Part shown: in pieces, positions 1 to 7,223 of the stretch
Layout: each line of letters opens with the position of its first letter
Numbering within the stretch: position 1 is the first letter of the stretch
Notes under the pieces: model-generated
What the model saw: the letters and a program-made list of their open reading frames with translations, nothing else
Database searches by the model: none
Told to the model about the DNA's origin: nothing
From: an uncultured Coriobacteriia bacterium
GTDB lineage: Bacteria > Actinomycetota > Coriobacteriia > Coriobacteriales > QAMH01
Assembly (NCBI GenBank): GCA_948466335.1
Contig: CAOKAE010000001.1
Location: 253,923-317,922 of the forward strand
Direction of reading: 5' to 3'
Length of the DNA stretch: 64,000 nt
Position numbers and translations under genes: made by a program

Positions 1-945
1 CTCGTCACGGCCGTGTTCTCCATGGCGTTCACCAATGACGTGGCGCTCGTCATCATGCTGCCGCTCTCGGTCGCGGCACTCGTCGAGTTCGGCCAGCCGC
101 GCCTCGTGTCCGCCGTCTTCGCGCTGCAAGCGCTCGCGGCCAACCTCTGCGGCATGGTGACGCCGTTCGGAAATCCCCAGAACATCTATCTCTACTCCTA
201 CTATCACGTCGAGCTAGGCGAATTTCTCAGGACGATGGCCCTGCCGTTTGCCCTGTCCGTCGCGGGCATCGTCTTCGCGACCTGGTTCATGACGAGAAGG
301 GGCGTCACCGAAAGCGATGATCCGGCGCTGCAGCCGCAACAAGCCATGCCGAGCGAGGGTGCTATGGCCCCCACGACCTCGGCTGCCATGCTCGACCGGC
401 GACGGATCGCGGTCTACGTGCCGCTCTTCGTCTTGGCGTTGCTCGCGGTCTTTCGCGTGGTGCCCTTCGGCATCGCCGTCATCATCGTCATCGTGGTGCT
501 TCTCATCCTCGATCGCGATGCGCTGCTCAAGGTCGACTACCCGCTGCTCGCCACCTTCCTCTGCTTCTTCGTCTTCGCGGGAAACATGGCGCGCATCCCG
601 GCACTGGAAGAGCTGCTGATGCCGGTCATGAGCCAATGGGGCCTGCTCACCTCCGCGCTCACGAGCCAGGTGATCAGCAACGTGCCCGCTGCGGTGCTAC
701 TCTCGCACTTCACCGATGCATGGCAACCGCTGCTCATCGGCGTGAACATCGGGGGAGCGGGCACTTTCGTGGGATCGCTCGCGAGCCTCATCGCCATTCG
801 TCACTTCGCCATCGCGCGCACGATGGTCCCGCGCTTGCGCGAGCCCGACGCGCCGAACACCGCATCGTTCCTGCGCCTCTTCGGCGTGGTGAACGGCGTG
901 TTCTTCGTCGTACTGCTCGTCATCTGCCAGCTCGTGCTGGGATGA
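1..945 (+). CDS. Anion permease, ArsB/NhaD/SLC13-like (5' truncated by window edge)
   Basis: Membrane transporter of the ion-transporter superfamily that includes ArsB, NhaD and CitT. The frame is open from base 1, so the N-terminal part lies outside the window; about 314 residues remain. TNDVALVIMLPL and TPFGNPQNIYLYS near the visible start, and SQVISNVPAAVLLSHF in the last third, match the paired re-entrant substrate/cation motifs of the family. Several hydrophobic helices are visible, with a charged loop at about residues 95-125. The substrate cannot be named from this sequence: anion/sodium or arsenite-type transport are all possible. The gene ends 88 bases before the DUF5714 gene on the same strand, and I see no terminator between them. 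Confidence 0.8.
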   Translation, partial: LVTAVFSMAFTNDVALVIMLPLSVAALVEFGQPRLVSAVFALQALAANLCGMVTPFGNPQNIYLYSYYHVELGEFLRTMALPFALSVAGIVFATWFMTRRGVTESDDPALQPQQAMPSEGAMAPTTSAAMLDRRRIAVYVPLFVLALLAVFRVVPFGIAVIIVIVVLLILDRDALLKVDYPLLATFLCFFVFAGNMARIPALEELLMPVMSQWGLLTSALTSQVISNVPAAVLLSHFTDAWQPLLIGVNIGGAGTFVGSLASLIAIRHFAIARTMVPRLREPDAPNTASFLRLFGVVNGVFFVVLLVICQLVLG

Positions 946-1032
946 GAGCGAAAGCCTGCCCTGAGCGGATTTCTCATTGCGCGGCCGAAGCACCTATTGC
1001 ATCATGCACATAGGAGAGAAGGGGTACTAGAC

Positions 1033-1740
1033 ATGAGCATCGGAAACGCCAACTGCCTGATTTGTGGTGCGCCCATCGTGTACGCCGATAAGGCGCACGA
1101 GGTGACTTGCGCGATTTGCGGCAAGACCGAGACGGGGCACTGCACCTGCGAAGACGGTCACTACGTTTGCAACAACTGCCATCGCGCCAAGGGCGTCGAC
1201 TTCATCATGGAGACCTGCCGCGCGAGCGATGCGACCAACCCCATCGAGCTTGCCCAAGCCATCATGGGCGACAAGTCGATATACCCCAACGGCCCCGAGC
1301 ATCACTCGCTCGTGGGTGCCGTGCTGCTCACCTGCTACAAGAACGCCGGTGGCGACATCGACCTGGACGCGGCCCTCGACGAGATGTGCGCGCGCAGCAT
1401 GCATGTGCCGGGCGGGACCTGCGGCTTCTGGGGCTGCTGCGGTGCGGCCACGAGCGCTGGCCAGTACTACTCCATCATCTCGGGCTCCACGCCCATGACC
1501 CAGGACCCCTGGGGAGCGACGGCGCGCCTCACCTCGCGGGTCATCGGCAAGCTCGCCGACGTGGGCGGCCCGCGTTGCTGCAAGCGCACGGGCTTCACCG
1601 CCATCGAGGAGTCGGCGCGTTACACGGCCGAGACGACGGGCGTGACGATGGACCTTCCCGAGCGCACGACCTGCACCTTCATGGCCAACAACGCCGAGTG
1701 CCGTAAGCTCGACTGCCCGTACTTCCCGGTCAAGCGCTGA
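1033..1740 (+). CDS. DUF5714 Cys-rich protein
   Basis: 235-residue cytoplasmic protein that I match to the DUF5714 family, whose biochemical role is not established to my knowledge. CxxC pairs at C8/C11, C26/C29 and C46/C49, plus CTC at 37-39, suggest N-terminal zinc or Fe-S knuckles. Further Cys clusters follow in GGTCGFWGCCGAATSAG, GGPRCCKRTGF and the C-terminal AECRKLDCPYF. The ATG at 1033 is chosen because AGGAGA lies about 11-16 bases upstream; an upstream in-frame ATG at 997 has no such site. A second copy of the last 19 codons survives at 6392-6451, after the radical SAM gene, which links this gene to that locus. It probably binds metal; any enzymatic role is unproven. Confidence 0.78.
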   Translation: MSIGNANCLICGAPIVYADKAHEVTCAICGKTETGHCTCEDGHYVCNNCHRAKGVDFIMETCRASDATNPIELAQAIMGDKSIYPNGPEHHSLVGAVLLTCYKNAGGDIDLDAALDEMCARSMHVPGGTCGFWGCCGAATSAGQYYSIISGSTPMTQDPWGATARLTSRVIGKLADVGGPRCCKRTGFTAIEESARYTAETTGVTMDLPERTTCTFMANNAECRKLDCPYFPVKR

Positions 1741-1746
1741 CAATAA

Positions 1747-1758
1747 GGGGACAGACCC
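1747..1758 (+). repeat. GGGGACAGACCC short dispersed repeat (family A)
   Basis: Single copy of the near-palindromic 12-13-mer that recurs about 17 times between 1747 and 17063. It begins six bases after the DUF5714 stop codon. Confidence 0.8.
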
Positions 1759-1864
1759 TCGTCATCGACCCTCGCCATCGGATCCCTGCCACTGACCTCT
1801 GCGTCGGCACGCGCCGCCCTACTTCATATGCCGATTACCGTCAACTATCCACCATTAGCAACAG

Positions 1865-1920
1865 TCTAATAGGTGCAAGTTTCATTTCACTATTTGCATT
1901 CATCTAATACGTGTTATAGT
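1865..1920 (+). promoter_or_regulatory. Promoter-like region with direct repeat upstream of the ABC binding-protein gene
   Basis: The intergenic stretch 1741-1959 turns AT-rich from about 1850. TCTAATA(G/C)GTG occurs twice in direct orientation (1865-1875 and 1903-1913), 38 bases apart. TTGCAT at 1894-1899 and TATAGT at 1915-1920 are plausible -35/-10 elements with a short 15-base spacer. The second repeat lies inside that spacer, as an operator would. The hexamers are weak matches, so this is inference. Confidence 0.45.
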
Positions 1921-1959
1921 CGCGCACGCCGAATCACCATATCATGAGAGGAAGATCGC

Positions 1960-3066
1960 ATGAAAACAGGCAAGAAGATTGGGGCGCTGGTAGCCGCACT
2001 CGCCATGAGTGTGTTGCTTGCAATCGCCCTCGTCGGCTGTGGCAATTCCAACAGCCAACAGAACAACGACTTCATGGAGAAGGGCGATGGCGAGCATCTG
2101 GTGTGCGCCGTGACCGGCAAGCTCATCAAAATCGCTCCGGCCATCCTCGCCGACCAGCTCGGTTATTTCGAGGAGGAGGGTTGTGACGTCGAATTCCAGA
2201 CCGTCGCCCTGGCCGACGCCATGGCATCCATGTCGGTGAACAACCTCGACATCGACCTCTTCGGCATCGTTCCCGCGTGCTCCTACGTGTCCCAGGGCGT
2301 GCCCATCTACGTCTTTGGCGGGACCATCCTCAATGGCTCGGAGTTCATTTTTACCACGAGCTTCGATCGCGAACTCAAGACAGCCGAGGACTTCCGCGGC
2401 CTCAAGATCGCCTGCTCCCGTGAGGAGAGCGGCCAGATTTACCTGAAGGCGTACCTGCAGGACAACGGTCTCGAGCTGGGCAAGGACGTCGAGTTCGAGT
2501 ACGTCGACAACGCCACTACCGCCCTCGAGGGTCTGCGCTCCGGTCAGTGTGACCTGTTCATCTGCAACAACGCGCAGGGCTACACCTACTCCACCACTAT
2601 GGATGACATCAAGGTTCCCGCCGTTCCCGCCGACATCACGGGTGACTATCCCTGCTGCCGCCAGAACTGCTCCGAGGATGCCTATCACAACAAGTTCCAG
2701 TCGCTCGTCGATTTCGAGGTGGCCCTCATCCGCGGCTATGACTACTACCTGAACAACAAGGAGGACGTCATCCAGCGCATGGTCGACTACTCCGCCCAGC
2801 CGCGTGACTACGTTGAGGCGGCTCTCTACGGCACCGACGAGTATCGCAACATGATGGATCTCTCGCCCGATCCCCACACCAACGAGATCGTCGACTACTA
2901 CAAGGCTATGCTCTCCATCGGCGAGATCGAAGGCGACCCCAACGCGATGGACCAGTACGCCACGAGCGAGGTCTACAAGCGCGCCCTGGATCGTCTGGTT
3001 GCCCAGTATCCCGATAACCAGACCTATCAGAAGCTCGCCGCCGACTTCGCCATCTACAACAGCTAG
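1960..3066 (+). CDS. ABC transporter substrate-binding lipoprotein (NitT/TauT, NMT1/THI5-like)
   Basis: 368-residue exported lipoprotein. A basic N-terminus (MKTGKKIG), a hydrophobic segment and the lipobox LVGC at about residues 24-27 give a lipid-anchored mature protein. The body resembles periplasmic-binding proteins of the nitrate/sulfonate/taurine/thiamine-precursor class (LADQLGYFEEEGCDVEFQ; DLRSGQ-type hinge at LRSGQCDLF). The mature domain holds an unusual CCRQNC cluster in the middle. AGGAAG precedes the ATG. ATPase and permease genes follow on the same strand, so it supplies their substrate. The ligand is unknown: a sulfur compound, nitrate-like anion or pyrimidine/thiamine precursor would all fit the class. 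Confidence 0.88.
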   Translation: MKTGKKIGALVAALAMSVLLAIALVGCGNSNSQQNNDFMEKGDGEHLVCAVTGKLIKIAPAILADQLGYFEEEGCDVEFQTVALADAMASMSVNNLDIDLFGIVPACSYVSQGVPIYVFGGTILNGSEFIFTTSFDRELKTAEDFRGLKIACSREESGQIYLKAYLQDNGLELGKDVEFEYVDNATTALEGLRSGQCDLFICNNAQGYTYSTTMDDIKVPAVPADITGDYPCCRQNCSEDAYHNKFQSLVDFEVALIRGYDYYLNNKEDVIQRMVDYSAQPRDYVEAALYGTDEYRNMMDLSPDPHTNEIVDYYKAMLSIGEIEGDPNAMDQYATSEVYKRALDRLVAQYPDNQTYQKLAADFAIYNS

Positions 3067-3099
3067 GGCATGCGCCCATAGCCGCCTAATCGGCATCGA

Positions 3100-3131
3100 G
3101 GACGGCCCTGTTTCGCACGGGGCCGTCCTTT
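3100..3131 (+). terminator. Rho-independent terminator or attenuator inside the ABC operon
   Basis: A perfect 9-bp stem (GGACGGCCC 3100-3108 with GGGCCGTCC 3120-3128) and an 11-base loop are followed by a short T tract. It sits between the binding-protein gene and the ATPase gene, so it may make the binding protein more abundant than the membrane parts, as is common in ABC operons. Confidence 0.75.
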
Positions 3132-3167
3132 ACCGCATGCGAGTCATTCACGAAGACGGAGGTGACG

Positions 3168-4049
3168 ATGAGCTCGCTTGACATGATCGACGTGTCCTAT
3201 GCCTACCCCGACGAGGTGGACAAGTTCAAGACGCGCAAGCACCGCACGGTGACCGTCGATGACATTCCCGAGGAAGACCTCGTGCTCAAGCACCTGAACC
3301 TGCACGTCGATGATGGCGAGTTCCTATGTCTGGTCGGTCATTCGGGATGCGGCAAGTCCACCACCTTGCGCATTCTCGCGGGACTGCAGCAGCCCTTGGG
3401 TGGCGAGGTCCGCATCGGCGATGAGCCCCTCGACGGCCCCGGCATGAATCGCTCGGTGGTCTTCCAGAACTACGCGATCTTCCCGTGGATGAAGGCGAAG
3501 AAGAACGTCGAGTTCGGCATTCGCCAGGCATCGCAGGAGCTCCATCGCGACCTCACGAAGGAACGCATTTCCGAGATTGCCGACGAGTATCTGGCCAAGG
3601 TCAACATGACCAAGGCGGCCGACCTGTATCCCTACCAGCTCTCCGGTGGCATGCAACAGCGCGTGGCCATCGCCCGCGCTCTGGCCATGGACACCGAGAT
3701 CCTGCTCTTCGACGAGCCCTTCGGCGCGCTCGACATCAAGACGCGTCGCGAGCTGCAGGGGCTCATGGAGGGTCTGTGGATGAGCGACGAGTCGCGCAAG
3801 ACGGCCATCTTCGTCACCCATGACGTCGAGGAGGCCCTGCTCTTGGCCGACCGCATCATCTTCATGAGCGGCGGTCGCTTCAACGATGAGTTCACGGTCG
3901 ATGCCCCGCGCCCTCGCGATCCCGAGGTGTTCTTCGAGACCGATGTGTTCAGGGAACGCCGCGCCTATCTCATGGAACTGTTCTACGCGGCCGAGGAGAC
4001 GAAGCTCGATCAGACCGACCGCGAGCGCATTTACGAAGAGGTGATGTAG
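3168..4049 (+). CDS. ABC transporter ATPase (NitT/TauT family)
   Basis: Energises the importer formed with the binding protein at 1960 and the permease at 4050. Walker A GHSGCGKST lies near residue 60, the Q-loop at VVFQNYAIFPW, the signature at LSGGMQQRVAIARAL, Walker B at ILLFDEPFGALD, and the switch His in FVTHDVEEAL; all are intact. At 293 residues it is longer than typical family members (about 250). The extra length is an N-terminal insertion (PDEVDKFKTRKHRTV) before the nucleotide-binding fold and a C-terminal tail. ATG 3168 is preferred over GTG 3162 because GGAGG ends five bases before it. The stop codon abuts the permease start. Confidence 0.9.
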   Translation: MSSLDMIDVSYAYPDEVDKFKTRKHRTVTVDDIPEEDLVLKHLNLHVDDGEFLCLVGHSGCGKSTTLRILAGLQQPLGGEVRIGDEPLDGPGMNRSVVFQNYAIFPWMKAKKNVEFGIRQASQELHRDLTKERISEIADEYLAKVNMTKAADLYPYQLSGGMQQRVAIARALAMDTEILLFDEPFGALDIKTRRELQGLMEGLWMSDESRKTAIFVTHDVEEALLLADRIIFMSGGRFNDEFTVDAPRPRDPEVFFETDVFRERRAYLMELFYAAEETKLDQTDRERIYEEVM

Positions 4050-4976
4050 ATGCCGCGAAAGATCAAGACGCATCTGGTCATTTCCCACGTGCTGCTTATG
4101 GCCCTGCTGGGGATCATCTTCCTCATGCCCAACACGCGCACCAACGTGTCTCCCGTAACGGGCGAGATCATCGCCATCTGCTGCATCGAGTTCTTCTACT
4201 TGCTTGCCCTGTTTCTGGGGCATCGCAAGGACCCCATGCCGGAGGGTTCGTCCGACATCATCCTCATCGTGTGGTTGATATTCATTGCCTGGGAGCTCGT
4301 AGGGCCTAAACTGGGCATCGCCCACAACGTGCTCGTTCCTTCGCCCGAAAACGTCTTCAACGTCTTCGTCGAGCATGCCGACGAGCTGTTCATGAACGTC
4401 TTGTCCTCGCTTCAGTTGCTGCTCACGGGCTACATTCTGGGTACGATCCTTGGCGTCATCCTGGGCATCATCTGCGGATGGGTGCCGCGCTTGCGCGCGA
4501 TCTTCTATCCCATCGCCAACGTTTTCGCGCCCATTCCGTCGGTTGTGTTCACTCCGTTTCTGGTCATCATCATGCCGACCTACCGCTGGGCGGCCATCAT
4601 GGTCATCCTCATTGGCGTGTTCTGGCCGCAGTTCCTGTCCATGATCTTGCGTGTGGGTTCGTTGCCGCCGGCCATCGTCGACAACACCCGCGTGCTCATG
4701 GTCAACACGCCCACCATGATCATGAAGGTGATCATTCCCTACATCATCCCCGACCTGCTCAAGGGCCTGCGCGTGTCGCTTACCACGGGCTTCCTCATGT
4801 TGATGTACGCCGAGAGCTTCGGTGCCAAGTCGGGTATCGGGTACTGGATTTCGAATGCCAACGTGTTCGCGAACTACGCCAACATCTATGCGGGCATCAT
4901 CACCTGCGGTATGACGGTCACGGTGCTCAACTACTTGTCGGGCTGGCTGCAGAAGCGCTTCACGACCTGGCGCTAG
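4050..4976 (+). CDS. ABC transporter permease (NitT/TauT family, BPD_transp_1)
   Basis: 308-residue inner-membrane subunit. Two N-terminal hydrophobic segments (residues about 7-25 and 35-58) precede the usual core. The core carries the binding-protein-dependent transport fold: LGTILGVILGIICGWV, then an EAA-like cytoplasmic loop around STRVLMVNTPTMIMKVIIPY. It starts directly after the ATPase stop codon, so the two are translationally coupled. The substrate is unassigned, as for the binding protein. Downstream, 219 bases of repeats separate it from the radical SAM gene. Confidence 0.88.
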   Translation: MPRKIKTHLVISHVLLMALLGIIFLMPNTRTNVSPVTGEIIAICCIEFFYLLALFLGHRKDPMPEGSSDIILIVWLIFIAWELVGPKLGIAHNVLVPSPENVFNVFVEHADELFMNVLSSLQLLLTGYILGTILGVILGIICGWVPRLRAIFYPIANVFAPIPSVVFTPFLVIIMPTYRWAAIMVILIGVFWPQFLSMILRVGSLPPAIVDNTRVLMVNTPTMIMKVIIPYIIPDLLKGLRVSLTTGFLMLMYAESFGAKSGIGYWISNANVFANYANIYAGIITCGMTVTVLNYLSGWLQKRFTTWR

Positions 4977-4992
4977 TCCAACGATGGCAATC

Positions 4993-5151
4993 GGGGGACA
5001 GACCCCTTCGTGTCGGCGATGGCGATCGGGGGACAGACCCTTTGGCCTCCGTTCGCGAGAGGAAGGGGACAGACCCTTGGCATCGTCGCCGGTGAAAAAA
5101 GGGGACAGACCCCTGGCTGTCATTTCGAGCGAAGCGAAGTCGAGAAATCTC
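4993..5151 (+). repeat. Cluster of four family A repeats plus one family B repeat
   Basis: GGGGACAGACCC cores lie at 4993-5006, 5028-5040, 5065-5076 and 5101-5113, each followed by different sequence. A TGTCATTTCGAGCG...GAGAAATCTC element (family B) follows at 5119-5151. The cluster fills most of the gap between the permease and the radical SAM gene; apart from it I see only the ribosome-binding site of the next gene. Confidence 0.8.
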
Positions 5152-5195
5152 AGGTTTATACTATCGGGACAATTTCGAAAGACGAGAGGATTACG

Positions 5196-6317
5196 ATGAA
5201 CAACGAGGTCAAGGAACTTATTGACAAGATATTCGACGAGGGGTCGCGTGGTGCCTCACAGCCGCGAGAGGTCATTATCAGGCTGCTCGAACTCGACAGC
5301 GCTTCCGAGGAGGTCACGTACCTCAAGCAGAAGGCGGCCGAACTCGCCCACATCGCCACAGGCAATAGCGCCTCCATCTCGGGTGCCATCGGCGTCGACC
5401 TGTGCAGTTGCGACATGAACTGCAAGTTCTGTTCGTTTGGCACCGAGTGGGGTCTCGTCGAGGAGGACATCATCTACTCCAAGGAAGAGATCATCGAGCT
5501 CGTGCGCGCCTACGTCGAGGCCGGCGTCACGACCATCACGCTGCGTTCCACCGAGTTCTACGACCTCAACGTCCTGTCCGAGTGGCTGGCTGACATCCGC
5601 GAGGCTGTTCCGGGCAGCTATCTCATCAACCTCAACGTGGGCGAGATGAGCCCCGCCATGGCCGAGGCGGCTTATCAGGCCGGTGCGACGAGCGCCTACC
5701 ACGTCATTCGCATGCGCGAGGGCATCGACACGCCCTTCGATGTCGACCTGCGCTGGAAGACCGTCGATGCCATCAGCAACTCGCCGCTGCGCTGGCTCAC
5801 CTGCGTCGAGCCGCTGGGCATTGAGCACACCAACGAGGAGATTGCCGATCGCATTCTGGAGAACCTCGCCCATCGCCCTTATGCCATGAGCGTCATGGCC
5901 CGCGTCAACGTGCCGGGCACGCCGTTCGAGGGCATGGAAGCCATCAGCGAGGAGCGCATGCTGCACCTGCTGGCCACGCTGCGCCTCGTCGTGGGCACGA
6001 AGGTGCGCAGCTGCGGCATGCACCCGGCAACCCCCGCGGCGCTCTATGCCGGTGGTAGCAACTTCACCGTCGAGCGCGGTGCCAACCCGCGTGATACGAC
6101 CTTCAACGAGGACGTGTGGCGCGGCTTCACCGTGGAGGAGGCCAAGGCCCTCATCGAGGAGGCTGGCTTCGTCTGCCGTCCGGAGAATCCTGATCCGCGC
6201 TTCCCGGTCGATGGCAAGCAGTGGTGGAAGGTGGGCGACCCGGCTGACTACATCATGCCCGATCCCACCGAGAACGCCGGCGCCGGCTGCTGCTGTGGCC
6301 CCCGCAAGAAGAAGTAG
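5196..6317 (+). CDS. BioB-like radical SAM enzyme with Cys-rich tail
   Basis: 373-residue radical SAM enzyme. C72-x3-C76-x2-C79 (CDMNCKFC) is the canonical 4Fe-4S/SAM motif; an extra Cys sits at C70. The C-terminal half (PATPAALYAGGSNF, then GANPRD and EEAGF) resembles the biotin-synthase/BATS-type region. However, the family A/B repeats, an ABC transporter and DUF5714 as neighbours, rather than biotin genes, argue against biotin synthesis. The chain ends in GAGCCCGPRKKK, a CCC tail also seen in the DUF2703 protein at 13156. ATG 5196 is chosen because the family resemblance begins there and GAGAGGA lies just upstream; the frame is open further up but runs through repeats. The substrate is unknown. 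Confidence 0.85.
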   Translation: MNNEVKELIDKIFDEGSRGASQPREVIIRLLELDSASEEVTYLKQKAAELAHIATGNSASISGAIGVDLCSCDMNCKFCSFGTEWGLVEEDIIYSKEEIIELVRAYVEAGVTTITLRSTEFYDLNVLSEWLADIREAVPGSYLINLNVGEMSPAMAEAAYQAGATSAYHVIRMREGIDTPFDVDLRWKTVDAISNSPLRWLTCVEPLGIEHTNEEIADRILENLAHRPYAMSVMARVNVPGTPFEGMEAISEERMLHLLATLRLVVGTKVRSCGMHPATPAALYAGGSNFTVERGANPRDTTFNEDVWRGFTVEEAKALIEEAGFVCRPENPDPRFPVDGKQWWKVGDPADYIMPDPTENAGAGCCCGPRKKK

Positions 6318-6330
6318 CTGGTGACAAGAA

Positions 6331-6343
6331 GGGGACAGACCCC
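6331..6343 (+). repeat. Family A repeat
   Basis: GGGGACAGACCCC copy 13 bases after the radical SAM stop codon and about 50 bases before the DUF5714 remnant. Confidence 0.8.
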
Positions 6344-6391
6344 TGATGGGAGCCGCCGCCCAGGCTGCGGAAAACGCGCTGACAAAGCACC

Positions 6392-6451
6392 GTGGCCAAT
6401 AACGCCGAATGCCGCAAGCTTGACTGCCCGTGCTTCCCGGTCAAGCGCTAA
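6392..6451 (+). pseudogene. 3' remnant of a second DUF5714 gene
   Basis: Twenty codons (GTG to TAA) encode VANNAECRKLDCPCFPVKR. This matches the C-terminus of the DUF5714 protein at 1033 (ANNAECRKLDCPYFPVKR) except for one Tyr-to-Cys change. Upstream only a few bases of similarity remain, then unrelated sequence and a family A repeat. It is therefore the tail of a deleted paralogue, or the footprint of a duplication or recombination across the radical SAM/ABC locus. Confidence 0.8.
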
Positions 6452-6534
6452 TTCGCAAACATATTGCTTGACACCCCCGCCCTGCCAAGGGAAGATGCTA
6501 TCCGTCTATGAGGCGAGAGGGAGGACGAGGCGAT

Positions 6535-7110
6535 ATGAAGATGAGGAAACTGCTGACGGTAGCCATCTCTGCAGTTATGGCGTTTTCGCTGTTCGCACTG
6601 ATTGGCTGCGGTTCGAGCAACCCGGAACAGGTAATCAGGCAGGGCCTGAGCGAGGAGTTCGACAGCGTAAAGAATCTCAACGAAGATACGCTCGAGGAGC
6701 TTGTCGGAAACAGCCTCAACCAGTTCCAGCAATACGGCATCGACATGAAGGAGTTTCTCCGCTCCTACTTCGATGGCTTCGATTACAGCATCGGCGATAT
6801 CACCGTCGACGGCGACACCGCAGAGGCCGAAGTCACCATGAAGATCAAGAGCTACAGCCAGTTCATGGAAGACTACGAAGCTGATGTCAACCAGTACGTT
6901 CTCGATCTCCAGAGCAATCCGAGCGCTCTGAGCTCCATGACGCAGGAAGACCTGCTGGCCCAACTTGGCCCCATCATGATGGAAACTCTCAAGGACGTTC
7001 CCGTCGTCGAGACCGCACCCGTCATCATCGAGTGCACCAAGAAGGGCAATACCTGGGAAGTGGCTGATTCGGCAGAGCAGGCAATCCAGAGCGCGATGCT
7101 GGAGAGCTAG
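6535..7110 (+). CDS. Uncharacterised lipoprotein
   Basis: 191-residue exported lipoprotein. MKMRKLLTVAISAVMAFSLF leads to the lipobox LIGC at about residues 22-25. The mature part is acidic with repeated helix-forming stretches (RQGLSEEFDSVKNLNED; FLRSYFDGFDYS) and a likely beta segment (VDGDTAEAEVTMKI). It resembles the small DUF4878/DUF5105-like lipoproteins common in gut Actinomycetota and Firmicutes, but I cannot assign a family firmly. ATG 6535 follows GAGGACGAGG and gives a proper signal peptide. A strong terminator lies downstream, so it is probably monocistronic. Confidence 0.75.
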   Translation: MKMRKLLTVAISAVMAFSLFALIGCGSSNPEQVIRQGLSEEFDSVKNLNEDTLEELVGNSLNQFQQYGIDMKEFLRSYFDGFDYSIGDITVDGDTAEAEVTMKIKSYSQFMEDYEADVNQYVLDLQSNPSALSSMTQEDLLAQLGPIMMETLKDVPVVETAPVIIECTKKGNTWEVADSAEQAIQSAMLES

Positions 7111-7142
7111 GAGCCACCGCAGCTTTTCGCGATTGCCAAGCA

Positions 7143-7177
7143 GGGCCTCGCCGGTATCGTACCCGCGGGGCCCTTTT
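7143..7177 (+). terminator. Rho-independent terminator after the lipoprotein gene
   Basis: A GC-rich stem of about 12 bp (GGGCCTCG... with ...CGGGGCCC, one G-T pair and one mismatch) around TATCGTA is followed directly by TTTT. Confidence 0.8.
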
Positions 7178-7223
7178 CGTTGGGTCATACGGACCCATCA
7201 CACGGGGCATTTGTGGAGGACGA

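Noticed and set aside
4993..5113. Family A repeats considered as a CRISPR array
   Set aside because: Spacing is irregular, the repeat is only 12-14 bases, copies occur in both orientations, and no cas gene is present.
3324..5123. Open frame of 599 codons opposite the ABC ATPase and permease
   Set aside because: Antisense shadow that also runs through the family A repeats; no protein-like features.
5196..6317. Naming the radical SAM gene bioB
   Set aside because: Resemblance to biotin synthase is partial, and the context (ABC importer, DUF5714) and Cys-rich tail do not fit biotin synthesis.
6321..6884. 187-codon frame between the radical SAM gene and the lipoprotein
   Set aside because: It reads the DUF5714 remnant and the lipoprotein gene in the wrong frame; the lipoprotein's own frame has a signal peptide and ribosome-binding site.
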